From the NCBI RefSeq assembly GCF_014931565.1, contig NZ_CP063353.1:1550001-1614000 (forward strand): 64,000 nt of DNA, given 5' to 3'. Below are positions 43,059-51,275 of the stretch, piece after piece. Origin of the DNA: Clostridium sp. 'deep sea' (GTDB taxonomy: Bacteria; Bacillota; UBA994; PWPR01). Position 1 is the first letter of the stretch. Each line of letters begins with the position of its first letter. The notes under the pieces were generated by a model. That model was not told where the DNA came from. It did not search any database and saw only the letters and a program-made list of their open reading frames with translations. Position numbers and translations under genes: made by a program.

Positions 43059-43406
43059 ATGACAGAAGACAAAAATACTTGCCATGACGAATGCTGCGAA
43101 GAAGAAATGGATGTTATTACAATTACTTTAGAAGATGATTCAGAAGTTGATTGTTATGTAATTATGACATTTGAGCTAGATGGCAAAGATTATATTGCGT
43201 TGTTACCAGAAGATGCTGACGAAATTCTTTTGTATAACTTTAAAGAATTAGAAGATGGCGATCTTGAATTAGATAATATTGATGACGACGCTGAATTCGA
43301 AAAAGCCGCTGAAGCATTTCACGCTTTATACGAAGAAGAAGAAGGATGCGACTGCGACGACGAAAACTGCGAGTCAGATAACTGTGAATGTGGTAACCAC
43401 AAATAA
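43059..43406 (+). CDS. DUF1292 protein with Cys-rich acidic tail
   Basis: 115 aa from the ATG at 43059 (AAGGAGG eight bases ahead; a TTG two codons earlier is less likely). ITLEDDSEVDCYVIMTFELDGKDYIALLPE is the DUF1292 core (also in YrzB). Both ends are odd: CHDECCEEE at the start and GCDCDDENCESDNCECGNH at the end, with nine Cys plus many acidic residues, suggesting metal binding. A TATAAT lies at about 43026. Confidence 0.82.
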   Translation: MTEDKNTCHDECCEEEMDVITITLEDDSEVDCYVIMTFELDGKDYIALLPEDADEILLYNFKELEDGDLELDNIDDDAEFEKAAEAFHALYEEEEGCDCDDENCESDNCECGNHK

Positions 43407-43455
43407 TTACTTAGAATATTAATCATGAATGACCTTATTATCAAGTGTTTTACAG

Positions 43456-43484
43456 TTGACGATAAGGTTGTTTGGGTTTATAAT
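43456..43484 (+). promoter_or_regulatory. promoter of tRNA-Arg
   Basis: TTGACG, 17-bp spacer, TATAAT at 43479-43484; start expected near 43491. Confidence 0.8.
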
Positions 43485-43496
43485 GTATATCTGCAT

Positions 43497-43573
43497 GCAT
43501 CCGTAGCTCAGCTGGATAGAGTAACGGACTTCGAATCCGGGGGTCGCAGGTTCGAATCCTGCCGGGTGCGCCA
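43497..43573 (+). tRNA. tRNA-Arg (anticodon TCG)
   Basis: 77 nt with encoded CCA. Acceptor stem GCATCCG/CGGGTGC, D arm GCTC/GAGT, anticodon arm CGGA-CTTCGAA-TCCG with TCG in the anticodon position, T arm GCAGG-TTCGAAT-CCTGC. Reads CGA/CGN codons. Confidence 0.95.
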
Positions 43574-43575
43574 TT

Positions 43576-43606
43576 AAAAAAGTTGCCTTTTTGGCAACTT
43601 TTTTTT
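43576..43606 (+). terminator. terminator of tRNA-Arg
   Basis: AAAGTTGCC-ttttt-GGCAACTTT stem and T run, three bases after the CCA end. Confidence 0.88.
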
Positions 43607-43639
43607 GATTTGTAGTTTTAATGGATAGCTATCTAATAA

Positions 43640-43680
43640 CACACACGGGATGCATAAAATGCATCCCTTACATAGGTATA
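43640..43680. repeat. dispersed palindrome (GGGATGCAT...ATGCATCCC)
   Basis: CACACGGGATGCATAAAATG followed by CATCCCTTACATAG; inner arms GGGATGCAT and ATGCATCCC pair perfectly. Confidence 0.55.
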
Positions 43681-43765
43681 ATCGTTACGGTTGTTTATGC
43701 GTTATTCGGTTGTTTATCATTTTGGTAACTAGACTATCACCAAATACATACGCCAAACCTCAGGT

Positions 43766-43859
43766 GGGGTCTGGCCTCAACATGACTGCAACTACATATC
43801 TCTTTAGGTAACACATGGCTGAAAGCACAAGCTAAATTACTTGTAAGAGGCCTGACCCC
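43766..43859. mobile_element. 94-bp MITE-like element, copy 1
   Basis: Ends GGGGTCTGGCCTC and GAGGCCTGACCCC are 13-bp inverted repeats with one mismatch. The end motif relates to the repeats at 1.8 and 2.0 kb. No coding capacity. Confidence 0.6.
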
Positions 43860-43945
43860 TAAATAGAATTTATATGTTGATTTTAAGAAATTGTCAGTGA
43901 ATGTTGTTGTAGTTGTTATGGTTAGTTACGTAATACCACATTAAT

Positions 43946-44095
43946 TTATGCATTAATTTTCTTTAATTCCCACTCATAAAACCAGATTTCTTTATGGTCT
44001 TTAGTTCTACATTTAATTTGTTCTCTACCTATTTCTAAAACAAACATGTAATCTTTTGATAACCTATGCATAACTTTATCTTTAGTATTAAACAT
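43946..44095 (-). CDS. small tail-operon protein, 49 aa (intact copy)
   Basis: MFNTKDKVMHRLSKDYMFVL then EIGREQIKCRTKDHKEIWFY to a stop at 43946. The ATG has TAGGAGGT seven bases upstream, a strong ribosome site. Last gene of the tail operon. Its twin at 46466-46615 is broken by a stop. No family recognised; small, charged, cytoplasmic. Confidence 0.7.
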   Translation of the reverse strand: MFNTKDKVMHRLSKDYMFVLEIGREQIKCRTKDHKEIWFYEWELKKINA

Positions 44096-44158
44096 TTTTA
44101 TACCTCCTAAGCAATATTCTATTAATTAGAAACTTCATTATATAAAAAAACACCCTAA

Positions 44159-44278
44159 TTAGAGCATTTGGGCTTCTTCTTCAGTTATCCAGTTTATTAA
44201 TATGGCTTTTTGTTTCATTGCTGTTGTTAGCTTACCTTTGTCACTTAGGCGTTTTAATATTTTGTACATTATTGACAT
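44159..44278 (-). CDS. XkdX-like small tail protein (module 1)
   Basis: 39 aa, MSIMYKILKRLSDKGKLTTA and onward with WITEEEAQML. Length, position after the fibre genes and the G-K-[LI]-T...I-T-E-E-x-x pattern fit XkdX-type proteins of PBSX-like tails. AAGGAGGG lies ahead of the ATG. Confidence 0.62.
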   Translation of the reverse strand: MSIMYKILKRLSDKGKLTTAMKQKAILINWITEEEAQML

Positions 44279-44279
44279 A

Positions 44280-44546
44280 TTACTGCCCTCCTTGTAGAAC
44301 AGCTAATGTTAGCTCTTCAATTTCAGATTCTAAAGCTGTAATACGTTGTTGTTCGGGTGACTCATAGCCATTATCATTGTTTGAAAGGGTTTTAATAAAA
44401 GAATCATTCTTATACATATCACCAATACCAAACCCCGACGCTAGCTCTTTAATAGTTGCTTCTGGAAACAACCCTTGTGCAATCTCTAAAGTCTCAACTA
44501 ATATTGTGTTTTTGACTACTTCGTTTTGAATTATTGCTACTATCAT
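44280..44546 (-). CDS. XkdW-like small tail protein (module 1)
   Basis: 88 aa. The N-terminal half (MIVAIIQNEVVKNTILVETL) is a short beta domain and the end ITALESEIEELTLAVLQGG a coiled coil, like the short proteins that follow fibres in Firmicutes tails. The C-terminal coil is shared with the module 2 counterpart (KQIEALTLAMLQS) while the N-terminus differs. Confidence 0.62.
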   Translation of the reverse strand: MIVAIIQNEVVKNTILVETLEIAQGLFPEATIKELASGFGIGDMYKNDSFIKTLSNNDNGYESPEQQRITALESEIEELTLAVLQGGQ

Positions 44547-44556
44547 TTTCTTTCTC

Positions 44557-45435
44557 CTATCCGTAAATTATAATAATTCCATCTGCTCCATTACCGCCTT
44601 TACCACCACTACCAACCTCACTACTGCCCCTAGCTCCACCACCTCCTCCGCCTCCTCCTCCGCCGTTGCCTGGAATGAGAGGGGTAGAACCATTACCACC
44701 ATTTGCTGTATCGGGTGCTCCATACCTACCTCCACCTTCGCCACCAGTACTACCGTCAGCACCTTTACCACCCATGGCACAACCGTTATTTAGCGTACAT
44801 GAACCTGCACCTCCGCCACCTCCTCCGCCACAACCATAATTAACTCCAGGCTCATATGGGTTTTTATAAAAGTATCTCGCTTTCTCATATGAAGCGTAGT
44901 CAGTTATCAAGAAACTTGCTGTTTTACCATCTTCACCACGTTGCCCTATATAACTGTTATTTTGTTGACCATTTCGTCCACCTCTGCCGCCAAGAACCCA
45001 TTCTGCTTCTCCTGTTGTAAAATTATTAAATGATGAGTTTCCTCCCGAGTTCCCATCTTTCCCACCTTCGCCAGAATAACTCGATGAAGGTAAACCTCCT
45101 AACCCACCTGTACCACCAGCACCCACTACACATATGTAATTATGACCTGAAACCACAGGAAGCTTGGATATAAATAAAGATTTGCCTGCACTACCGCCTA
45201 CACCACCTTCTCCACCAAAACCGAAAGAACTTGAATTAGAATAACCGCCTCCTGATCCGCCCCTGCCTCCTTTGCCACCACCAACAAGAAACACATCTAT
45301 CTCAGTAATATCGGCAGGGCAAATCCACGTTCCACTTGTTGTAAATCTTGCAATCTCTTTTTTAGGCTGTAGCGACTTCAAAAGCCTTGTATTCTCTTGA
45401 ATTTGCAGATAACTAAATAATGATATGTCAGACAT
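44557..45435 (-). CDS. glycine-rich tail fibre tip / adhesin (module 1)
   Basis: 292 aa. After a short N-terminal helix (MSDISLFSYLQIQENTRLLKS) comes FTTSGTWICPADITEIDVFLVGGGKGG, the start of the glycine-rich domain common in phage fibres, then many GGxGG runs (for example GCGGGGGGGAG and GNGGGGGGGGGGARG). Such runs can form polyglycine-II tip domains, as in phage gp38-type adhesins that bind the host surface. It replaces the beta-propeller protein at the same place in module 2, so it is the likely receptor-binding part. Confidence 0.75.
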   Translation of the reverse strand: MSDISLFSYLQIQENTRLLKSLQPKKEIARFTTSGTWICPADITEIDVFLVGGGKGGRGGSGGGYSNSSSFGFGGEGGVGGSAGKSLFISKLPVVSGHNYICVVGAGGTGGLGGLPSSSYSGEGGKDGNSGGNSSFNNFTTGEAEWVLGGRGGRNGQQNNSYIGQRGEDGKTASFLITDYASYEKARYFYKNPYEPGVNYGCGGGGGGGAGSCTLNNGCAMGGKGADGSTGGEGGGRYGAPDTANGGNGSTPLIPGNGGGGGGGGGGARGSSEVGSGGKGGNGADGIIIIYG

Positions 45436-45440
45436 TCTAT

Positions 45441-46130
45441 TTACTCCTTCTGTATTACTTCATTAGTGATACCAGTTATATTTCCACTTTCATCTTTAAC
45501 AAGCGACGTAGTTCTCTTATAATCGCTTATTTCTGTTTCTATCTTATTTACAGCTCCTTCACTGTCTCTTATTACACGAAGTGTTTTAGTAACTGTATCA
45601 CCGTTCTTAACTTTAACTTTGGTTATTAACCCTTCATCATCCTTTACAATTTCTACTGACCTTGTATCTATATTAAAAGTATCTGAATATACTTTATTTA
45701 TATCACTGTTTGATTCTCCAAGCTTTAGGGCACCTATCTGGTCTGTTGAAATTCCATGTGGATTACCAAAGTCTGTGGCATGAGCTAAAGGGGTAGCCCC
45801 TACTTGATTAGCAGTAACCCTATGTGGATTATTAGAATCCGATGCATGAGCTATAGGTGTCGCACCTATCTGCTCTATAGTAACACTATGAGGATTACTC
45901 TTATTTACTAAATGTTCATCAATCTCTGAACTATCAAAATTACTAAGCTCCGCCAACTTCTGCTTTTGCTCATTTGTAAAGTCATTACTAGACAAACCCT
46001 TACCAACTTCTTTATCTACCTTATTAAACAGCTCCGTATCTACAATATCCATATTATTATTAATAACTGCTATATCAGCTATACTATTATCATCTGGTAT
46101 TTCTAAGTTATAATTTGTTGTTTTTGGCAA
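45441..46130 (-). CDS. tail fibre base protein (module 1)
   Basis: 229 aa. The N-terminal ~85 residues, MPKTTNYNLEIPDDNSIADI and onward to FTNEQKQKLAELSNF, are nearly identical to those of the module 2 gene and would attach to the baseplate. Then NPHSVTIEQIGATPIAHASD, NPHRVTANQVGATPLAHATD and NPHGISTDQIGALKLGES are collagen-like short repeats of fibre shafts (NPHxVT-x-x-QxGA). The C-terminus is unique. Analogue of XkdV. Confidence 0.82.
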   Translation of the reverse strand: MPKTTNYNLEIPDDNSIADIAVINNNMDIVDTELFNKVDKEVGKGLSSNDFTNEQKQKLAELSNFDSSEIDEHLVNKSNPHSVTIEQIGATPIAHASDSNNPHRVTANQVGATPLAHATDFGNPHGISTDQIGALKLGESNSDINKVYSDTFNIDTRSVEIVKDDEGLITKVKVKNGDTVTKTLRVIRDSEGAVNKIETEISDYKRTTSLVKDESGNITGITNEVIQKE

Positions 46131-46215
46131 TTAAATCTCACCCTCTCTTATATCTTTCTATATTTTTATTTTGATTTGTCCCCAAGTTCTATACTTAAAG
46201 GTATATATTATACAT
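46131..46215 (-). pseudogene. remnant of the XkdU 3' end
   Basis: The plus sequence AATCTCACCCTCTCTTATAT and the stretch up to TACTTAAAGGTATA match the 3' end of the XkdU gene at 49224-49330 but with stops and a deletion. It shows that the fibre module was duplicated together with the end of the gene before it. Confidence 0.65.
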
Positions 46216-46285
46216 CAGTCTAAAAACGCGTTGTTAATGCGTTATCTTAGTTTCCTGCCCAAAAACATATATCAAACCTCACGGT

Positions 46286-46379
46286 GGGGTCTGGCCTCAA
46301 TATGACTGCCACTACACATCTCTTTAATTAACAGATTGCTGAAATTACAAGCTAAATTACTTGTAAGAGGCCTGACCCC
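46286..46379. mobile_element. 94-bp MITE-like element, copy 2
   Basis: Same inverted ends and length as 43766-43859, duplicated along with the module. Confidence 0.6.
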
Positions 46380-46465
46380 TAAATAGAATTTATATGTTGA
46401 TTTTAAGAAATTTTCAGTGAATATTGTTGTAGTTGTTATGGTTAGTTACGTAATACCACATTAAT

Positions 46466-46615
46466 TTATGCATTAATTTTCTTTAATTCCCATTCATAAA
46501 ATCATATCTCTTTATAGTCTTTGGTTCTACATTTAATTTGTTCTCTACCTATTTCTAGAACAAACATGTAATCTTTTGATAACTTATGCATAACTTTATC
46601 TTTAGTCCTAAACAT
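46466..46615 (-). pseudogene. broken copy of the 49-aa tail-operon gene
   Basis: Reads MFRTKDKVMHKLSKDYMFVL and onward to YKEI, then TGA where the intact copy has Trp38 (TGG), then FYEWELKKINA. The ribosome site is also weaker (AGGACT versus AGGAGGT). Since the window may use UGA for Sec elsewhere, note that no SECIS-like hairpin was seen here. Confidence 0.7.
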
Positions 46616-46678
46616 TTTTTAAGTCCTAAATAATCCTCCAATTATTAGCAATTAATTTTATATAAAAAAACACTCTAA

Positions 46679-46798
46679 TTAGAGCGTTTGGGCTTCTTGT
46701 TCAGTTATCCAGTTTAGAGATATGGCTTTTTGTTTCATTGTTTCAGTTAATTTATTTGAGTCTTTTAAGTTTTTTAACACTACATACATTGATGACAT
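46679..46798 (-). CDS. XkdX-like small tail protein (module 2)
   Basis: 39 aa, MSSMYVVLKNLKDSNKLTET followed by MKQKAISLNWITEQEAQTL. Homologue of 44159-44278, with an identical MKQKAI..NWITE core and intact frame. AAGGAGGTATG precedes the start. Confidence 0.62.
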   Translation of the reverse strand: MSSMYVVLKNLKDSNKLTETMKQKAISLNWITEQEAQTL

Positions 46799-46810
46799 CT
46801 ACATACCTCC

Positions 46811-47113
46811 TTAACTTTGAAGCATTGCTAATGTAAGTGCTTCAATTTGTTTTGCTTGTAGTTTTAATTGAGCTTCTACATCTACTGGTTCTTCATAATT
46901 TGGGTTTAAAGAAAAAGTATCATTATTAAATAAATACTTTCCACCCACAAGATCATCTGGTACCTTTATATCTGTCTCTATTAAAGTTAAGTTAAGTGAA
47001 AACGGATAAACAGTGTTTAGAGACTTAATATAAAATCCTTTTTTATTATCATCACTAATAATATCACTGTCTGTTACTATAACTACGTTATCGTTATCTA
47101 TAAGTAACTTCAT
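46811..47113 (-). CDS. XkdW-like small tail protein (module 2)
   Basis: 100 aa from the ATG at 47113, chosen because GGGAGGTAG lies just ahead and the codon overlaps the stop of the upstream gene by one base. An N-terminal beta domain (MKLLIDNDNVVIVTDSDIIS) and a C-terminal coil QLKLQAKQIEALTLAML. Role as in module 1. Confidence 0.62.
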   Translation of the reverse strand: MKLLIDNDNVVIVTDSDIISDDNKKGFYIKSLNTVYPFSLNLTLIETDIKVPDDLVGGKYLFNNDTFSLNPNYEEPVDVEAQLKLQAKQIEALTLAMLQS

Positions 47114-48546
47114 TAATCTACCTCCCAAAATGGTTTTACTATTATTGAATTTTTAGATATACCATGACCAACTGTTCTTTCCAAGCCAACATACTTATCT
47201 CCACAATTTACTTCTTTAAACTCATTAGATGACCCAGACATTAAAACTCTAGCTGTTTCTCCAATGATAGCATCTTCTAAAGCTATTCCTATATCCTTAG
47301 CATCTGGCTTTACTGATTCTACTATTAATGCCTGCCCATTATTATGATTAAATGCAATTACTACTTTAGAATTTGTTACTGAGACTATTGAACAGTAATT
47401 CAGCGTTTGCTCATTAGATAAGTATTCATATTTACTATCACTAACTAAATTATTGTCATCAGATATTGTAAAGTATTCAACATATCCACATGTACTGTTA
47501 CTATTTTTACAGTAATTAAGAGCTACTCTATTATCATTTAGAATTGTTACATCTGTATAGTGGCTAATCGTTACACGAACAGCAGATCCATAAACAATTG
47601 ATTGATTATCTTTAATTTCACCAATACAAAGATAACTCCCATAATTATAACTATGGGAATATAAAAAAATAAATTTATTATTGGATAATACACATATTTT
47701 TATTTTAAACAATGTACGATCACCTATATGGAAGTGGCTTTTCTTACCTATCTCAATTGAACTATTATTATTTATTTTGATTACATTACTATAAATATAT
47801 TTACCAAGATTATGAATAACTGCTATTTCATTCTGAGATAATTTAGTGGCTGAAATATGACCTACATCGCTGCTTTCAAAAACCATCTCGGAGCTAAAGT
47901 TTATAGACTGATCACAAAGAATATTAGCTATTTTTATTTTCCCATAAGAATTATCAGCATCAGGATTATTATTTACATACAAAATTCCAAACTTGCTTTC
48001 TGTTAAAACTACTATTGAGTTATTATAAGACCTATTTTCCCCATTAAAAAAATACGCTAATCCAAACTCTATAGTTTTGTTACTATTGATATCACCAACA
48101 ATAATTTTACAAGCATAGGATGATCCAATTTGATACTTTATTAACACTCTCGAATTACTTACAGCTACAACGGAAATATTACCGTAAAGAGATGTGCTCT
48201 CAAAAGTATAATCAGGACCAAATTCAATGTTTTCGTCAACAATATCTCCAACAATAATATTGCCTGTATAAATTGATGATGGATAAGTTCTTCTATAAGC
48301 TATTATAATTCTTTTATCTGTTAATTTAGTAATAGATATACTATCCACCCTAACTGAATTAAAGTTTTGAATATTACCTAAAGCCTTGCTGTTAAATACT
48401 TTATTGCTTGCAACATGAACAACCTCTTGTGCTTTAATATCATGTAATCCTGTTACTTCAAACTCATTGATAATTTTTTGAAGGTAGTTATTAATATCCA
48501 AGTTATTTTCAGCTACCATACTCATTAATACTGGTACGGAACTCAT
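47113..48546 (-). CDS. beta-propeller-like tail fibre tip (module 2)
   Basis: 477 aa from the ATG at 48546 (GGAGTGGTGG ahead; ATGA overlap with the fibre base stop). After an N-terminal helix there are about seven repeats of ~48 residues: ISITKLTDKRIIIAYR...GNIIVGDI, ISVVAVSNSRVLIKYQ...CKIIVGDI, SIVVLTESKFGILYV...GKIKIANI, ISATKLSQNEIAVIHN, and others. Each has the pattern [V/I]xxLx[D/N]xxx[I/L/V]xYx(n)G, as in beta-propeller blades. It holds the position of the glycine-rich tip in module 1, so it is the alternative receptor-binding part. Confidence 0.72.
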   Translation of the reverse strand: MSSVPVLMSMVAENNLDINNYLQKIINEFEVTGLHDIKAQEVVHVASNKVFNSKALGNIQNFNSVRVDSISITKLTDKRIIIAYRRTYPSSIYTGNIIVGDIVDENIEFGPDYTFESTSLYGNISVVAVSNSRVLIKYQIGSSYACKIIVGDINSNKTIEFGLAYFFNGENRSYNNSIVVLTESKFGILYVNNNPDADNSYGKIKIANILCDQSINFSSEMVFESSDVGHISATKLSQNEIAVIHNLGKYIYSNVIKINNNSSIEIGKKSHFHIGDRTLFKIKICVLSNNKFIFLYSHSYNYGSYLCIGEIKDNQSIVYGSAVRVTISHYTDVTILNDNRVALNYCKNSNSTCGYVEYFTISDDNNLVSDSKYEYLSNEQTLNYCSIVSVTNSKVVIAFNHNNGQALIVESVKPDAKDIGIALEDAIIGETARVLMSGSSNEFKEVNCGDKYVGLERTVGHGISKNSIIVKPFWEVD

Positions 48547-49223
48547 GTTACCACCACTCCTGTCTTTGTAACTACACCATTCTGCCATGTATAAGTAACA
48601 GTAACTATTGTAGTTTTAATCAGCTGATTACTATCATCAAATTCATTAAGTAAATATGTTTCTCGCTGGACTCTAACTCCATCCCACACGTAATCTACTT
48701 GTTTAATTATGTTGTTGTTACTATCATAATGTAGTTGCTTAATAATCTTTTTAGCATCCCATTGATACTCTACCCTTACACCTTCAAAGGCATCTTGCAT
48801 TTTAAGAGTCAAAATTTCATTAACTGTCATAGCGCCCAATTGCTCAGCAGTAACCCCATGCGGATTATTAGTTAATGCTATATGCTCATCAATATATTGC
48901 TTTGTTTTCTGCTCCGCAGCATTAGCTTTTTCTTGTGCACCTCCAGGAGTCTCTGCACCAACCTGCTCAGCAGTAACCCCATGCGGGTTACTCTTGCTTC
49001 CTATATGCTCATCAACGCCAGAACTATCAAAATTACTAAGCTCCCCCAACTTCTGCTTTTCCACATTGGTAAAGTCATTACAAGACAAACCCTTACCTAC
49101 TTCTTTGTCTACCTTATTGAACAGCTCAGTATCTACAATATCCATATTATTGTTAATAACTTCTATATCAGCTATGTTATTATCATTTGGTTTTTCTAAA
49201 TTGTAATTTGTTGTCTTTGGCAA
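48543..49223 (-). CDS. tail fibre base protein (module 2)
   Basis: 226 aa. N-terminal baseplate-attachment part as in module 1, then SNPHGVTAEQVGAE, NNPHGVTAEQLGAM shaft repeats and a coiled stretch GGAQEKANAAEQKTKQYIDEHI. The C-terminus (VRVEYQWDAKKIIKQLHYDSN) is unlike module 1. Its start follows the XkdU-like gene closely, so this is the ancestral place of the fibre in the operon. Confidence 0.82.
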   Translation of the reverse strand: MPKTTNYNLEKPNDNNIADIEVINNNMDIVDTELFNKVDKEVGKGLSCNDFTNVEKQKLGELSNFDSSGVDEHIGSKSNPHGVTAEQVGAETPGGAQEKANAAEQKTKQYIDEHIALTNNPHGVTAEQLGAMTVNEILTLKMQDAFEGVRVEYQWDAKKIIKQLHYDSNNNIIKQVDYVWDGVRVQRETYLLNEFDDSNQLIKTTIVTVTYTWQNGVVTKTGVVVT

Positions 49224-49763
49224 TTAAATCTCACCCTCTCTTACATCTTTCCAGGTTTTTGTTTTTATTTCTGCCCATGTTTTAGCTTTTAGTTCGCCCC
49301 ATGTGCGATATTTAAAGGTATAGGTTATGGCTAAATGGGCGGGTTTTGATGTTTCTAGAGAATTTTTTATTCCTTGAAAATCACGCGGTACGCCATAAGT
49401 ACTTATAAACTCAACCTCTATGGTATCTTCTTTAAACTTTATTTCTATAGCTCCATTACGCCAGCTATCTGCTAGGTTTTGTAATAGCTCTAGGTCGCTT
49501 TTACCACCCATCTTCCAGCGGGCTTCTATTTGGCTTCTGCGGTCTTCTATGGTGCTATTGTTATTGGTTTTAAAGTTTAGTTGTTTTTCGTAGATAGCTA
49601 TACCAACAATACTCATTGTATCGAACCAATGTTCTTGTTCTAGAGCGGTTATATCGGCATTAAGGCTATTTAAGGCTTGACCTGCACTATTAAACAAGGC
49701 ATTTATAAACTCATCTTGACGAAAGAGTTTTTGCAGATTGTTAATTAGTGTTTGTTTACTCAT
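49224..49763 (-). CDS. XkdU-like tail protein (DUF2313/YmfQ)
   Basis: 179 aa. LYGVPRD-like region STYGVPRDFQGIKNSLETSKPAHLAI, and ERRSQIEARWKMGG-like IEDRRSQIEARWKMGGKSD are the DUF2313 landmarks. It joins the baseplate wedge to fibres. C-terminal tandem W-x-x-[L/I]-K-x-K-T repeats (TWGELKAKTWAEIKTKTW). ATG overlaps the baseplate J stop by 8 bp. Confidence 0.85.
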   Translation of the reverse strand: MSKQTLINNLQKLFRQDEFINALFNSAGQALNSLNADITALEQEHWFDTMSIVGIAIYEKQLNFKTNNNSTIEDRRSQIEARWKMGGKSDLELLQNLADSWRNGAIEIKFKEDTIEVEFISTYGVPRDFQGIKNSLETSKPAHLAITYTFKYRTWGELKAKTWAEIKTKTWKDVREGEI

Positions 49764-50835
49764 TTAAGGTTACACTCCTTAATACGGCAACCTCTTCTTC
49801 GCCTATAGTTACATTTACATTTGCGTTATTAAGTAAAACCGAAGTCCATTCTTCTACCCCATTGGTATCTAAGATTAGACTGGTTATTTGGGCATAAGAG
49901 ACATAGTTTTTTTCGAAAGCAATTTCCTTGAGGTATTCTGTTATTTTAGTGCTAATTGCCTCTTTAACATTAACCAGTTCAAAGCCTGTTTGAAGCTTTA
50001 TAGTAGCTATTACGTCAATATCTACTTTTGTTGCACTATTTACTGTGCAGTATGCTCCAATAGGTGCTTGACCTTTACCTATGCCCCAAGTACTATTGTT
50101 TTCACCTTTGGGGTCGATATGTTCTTGTACTTTGTTTATTAGGTTTTGATCGGCTGGTAGTTTATTGTCATCTATAATGAGCACCTTCACTGTGTTTTTA
50201 CCATTCCATTGCGAAAATACCTTGGCATCACCTACACCTGTAACCTCTCGTGCCCATAATAAATAGTGATAGATATTGGCACTTGTAGGGGGTTTTTGTA
50301 GGGCTAAGTAATATCTATCTCTTAGGCTATCATCGCTTTCTTGATCATAACCCCCTGTGGTTTGATTATTAGTTACTGCGGTAATACCTGTTATGGTTAT
50401 AGGCAAATAGGTAATTGTATTGGCACCCACCATGCCACTTGAGCCAGTTATTACGGCCTCTATTTTTACCTGACCAGAGCTGTTAATGTTAACTGTTTCA
50501 GTAGCCCTAAATTGAGTACCTAACTCTGTTTCAAATAGGTCTCCTTTGTTGATTGTTCCTGTACCGGTTACCGATAAAATACCCTGAGCTCTGCCTGCTG
50601 GTTTTCTGTTTATTCCTTTGCGTTGTTTTATAAACCTAGTTAGTTCTTCTCCTGTCAGCTTATCTACATCGGTTTTGTTTAGTACTTCTGCTACCTTGTT
50701 ATAGGCTTTTTTTAGCTCTATGGCAAAGGATTTTGTTAAATCAGCTACTAAAAATCCGGTGCTTTTTTCATAGTCATCGGAAATATTGTTGAGTAATTCT
50801 TGATGAATATTTTCTACTGTTTTGTTTTCATACAC
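49756..50835 (-). CDS. baseplate J-like protein (XkdT)
   Basis: 359 aa. YDQESDDSLRDRYYLALQKPPTSANIYHYLLWAREVTGVGDAKVF is the diagnostic baseplate J (gp47/XkdT) segment, preceded by FETELGTQFRATETVNI. Wedge component of contractile tails. Start overlaps the previous gene's stop by one base. Confidence 0.9.
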   Translation of the reverse strand: MYENKTVENIHQELLNNISDDYEKSTGFLVADLTKSFAIELKKAYNKVAEVLNKTDVDKLTGEELTRFIKQRKGINRKPAGRAQGILSVTGTGTINKGDLFETELGTQFRATETVNINSSGQVKIEAVITGSSGMVGANTITYLPITITGITAVTNNQTTGGYDQESDDSLRDRYYLALQKPPTSANIYHYLLWAREVTGVGDAKVFSQWNGKNTVKVLIIDDNKLPADQNLINKVQEHIDPKGENNSTWGIGKGQAPIGAYCTVNSATKVDIDVIATIKLQTGFELVNVKEAISTKITEYLKEIAFEKNYVSYAQITSLILDTNGVEEWTSVLLNNANVNVTIGEEEVAVLRSVTLNE

Positions 50836-51275
50836 TATAGTTCCACCTCATTTACCATAAGCTCACCATGCTCTAAAATGACTGTTAGTTTAATTACTAG
50901 CTTATTTTTTGTAAAGTTTAAGAGTATTTTTTCTAGCCTTTTAATTAGCTTACATGACTCTAGTTTTTCAGTAATTTCTCTTTTTATTTCAGCCTGTAAA
51001 TAATCGCTGGAGATTAGGTTATGACCCCTTAGGTTATAGAGGTCTAACATACCAAAGTTAGTTTCTTTGTATACCTCGTATTTATTTAGCTCAGTTCTTA
51101 AAAGCAGCTCAATCCATTGCAGAGCTGCTTGTTTGTAATTAGCTTTTACAGGCTTACCATCTTTAAATATTAACTGACCTGTTTTAAAATCAAACAAAAA
51201 AATTCTACCCATTTTTTGCTGTAGAACCTCTTCTTTATTAGCTGTAGAAATATTTACTTTTGGAAAGATAGACAT
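50835..51275 (-). CDS. XkdS-like baseplate protein (DUF2634)
   Basis: 146 aa. FDFKTGQLIFKDGKPVKANYKQAALQWIELLLRTELNKYEVY and the GMLDLYNLRGHN end match DUF2634, the gp25-type wedge protein of PBSX-like tails. Cytosolic until assembly. Confidence 0.82.
   Translation of the reverse strand: MSIFPKVNISTANKEEVLQQKMGRIFLFDFKTGQLIFKDGKPVKANYKQAALQWIELLLRTELNKYEVYKETNFGMLDLYNLRGHNLISSDYLQAEIKREITEKLESCKLIKRLEKILLNFTKNKLVIKLTVILEHGELMVNEVEL

Larger units (their letters stand above)
43745..44280. repeat. long direct duplication, copy 1 (tail module end)
   Basis: About 540 bp that match 46264-46810 with scattered changes. Each copy holds a small inverted-repeat element, a 49-codon gene and a 39-codon gene. 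This is the conserved end of two tail-fibre modules. Confidence 0.88.
46264..46810. repeat. long direct duplication, copy 2
   Basis: Second copy of 43745-44280. Divergence includes a TGG-to-TGA change in the 49-codon gene, so copy 1 is under better constraint. Confidence 0.88.

Noticed and set aside
43497-43573. tRNA-Arg as the insertion site of a prophage carrying the tail genes
   Set aside because: No repeat of the tRNA 3' end was found near 57.5 kb and there is no integrase in the cluster.
44568-44780. Alternative frame in the glycine-rich adhesin
   Set aside because: It is the shifted reading of GGN codons in the real gene and has no start signal.
46466-46615. UGA in the 49-codon gene copy as a selenocysteine codon
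   Set aside because: The intact copy has Trp (TGG) there and no SECIS-like hairpin follows.
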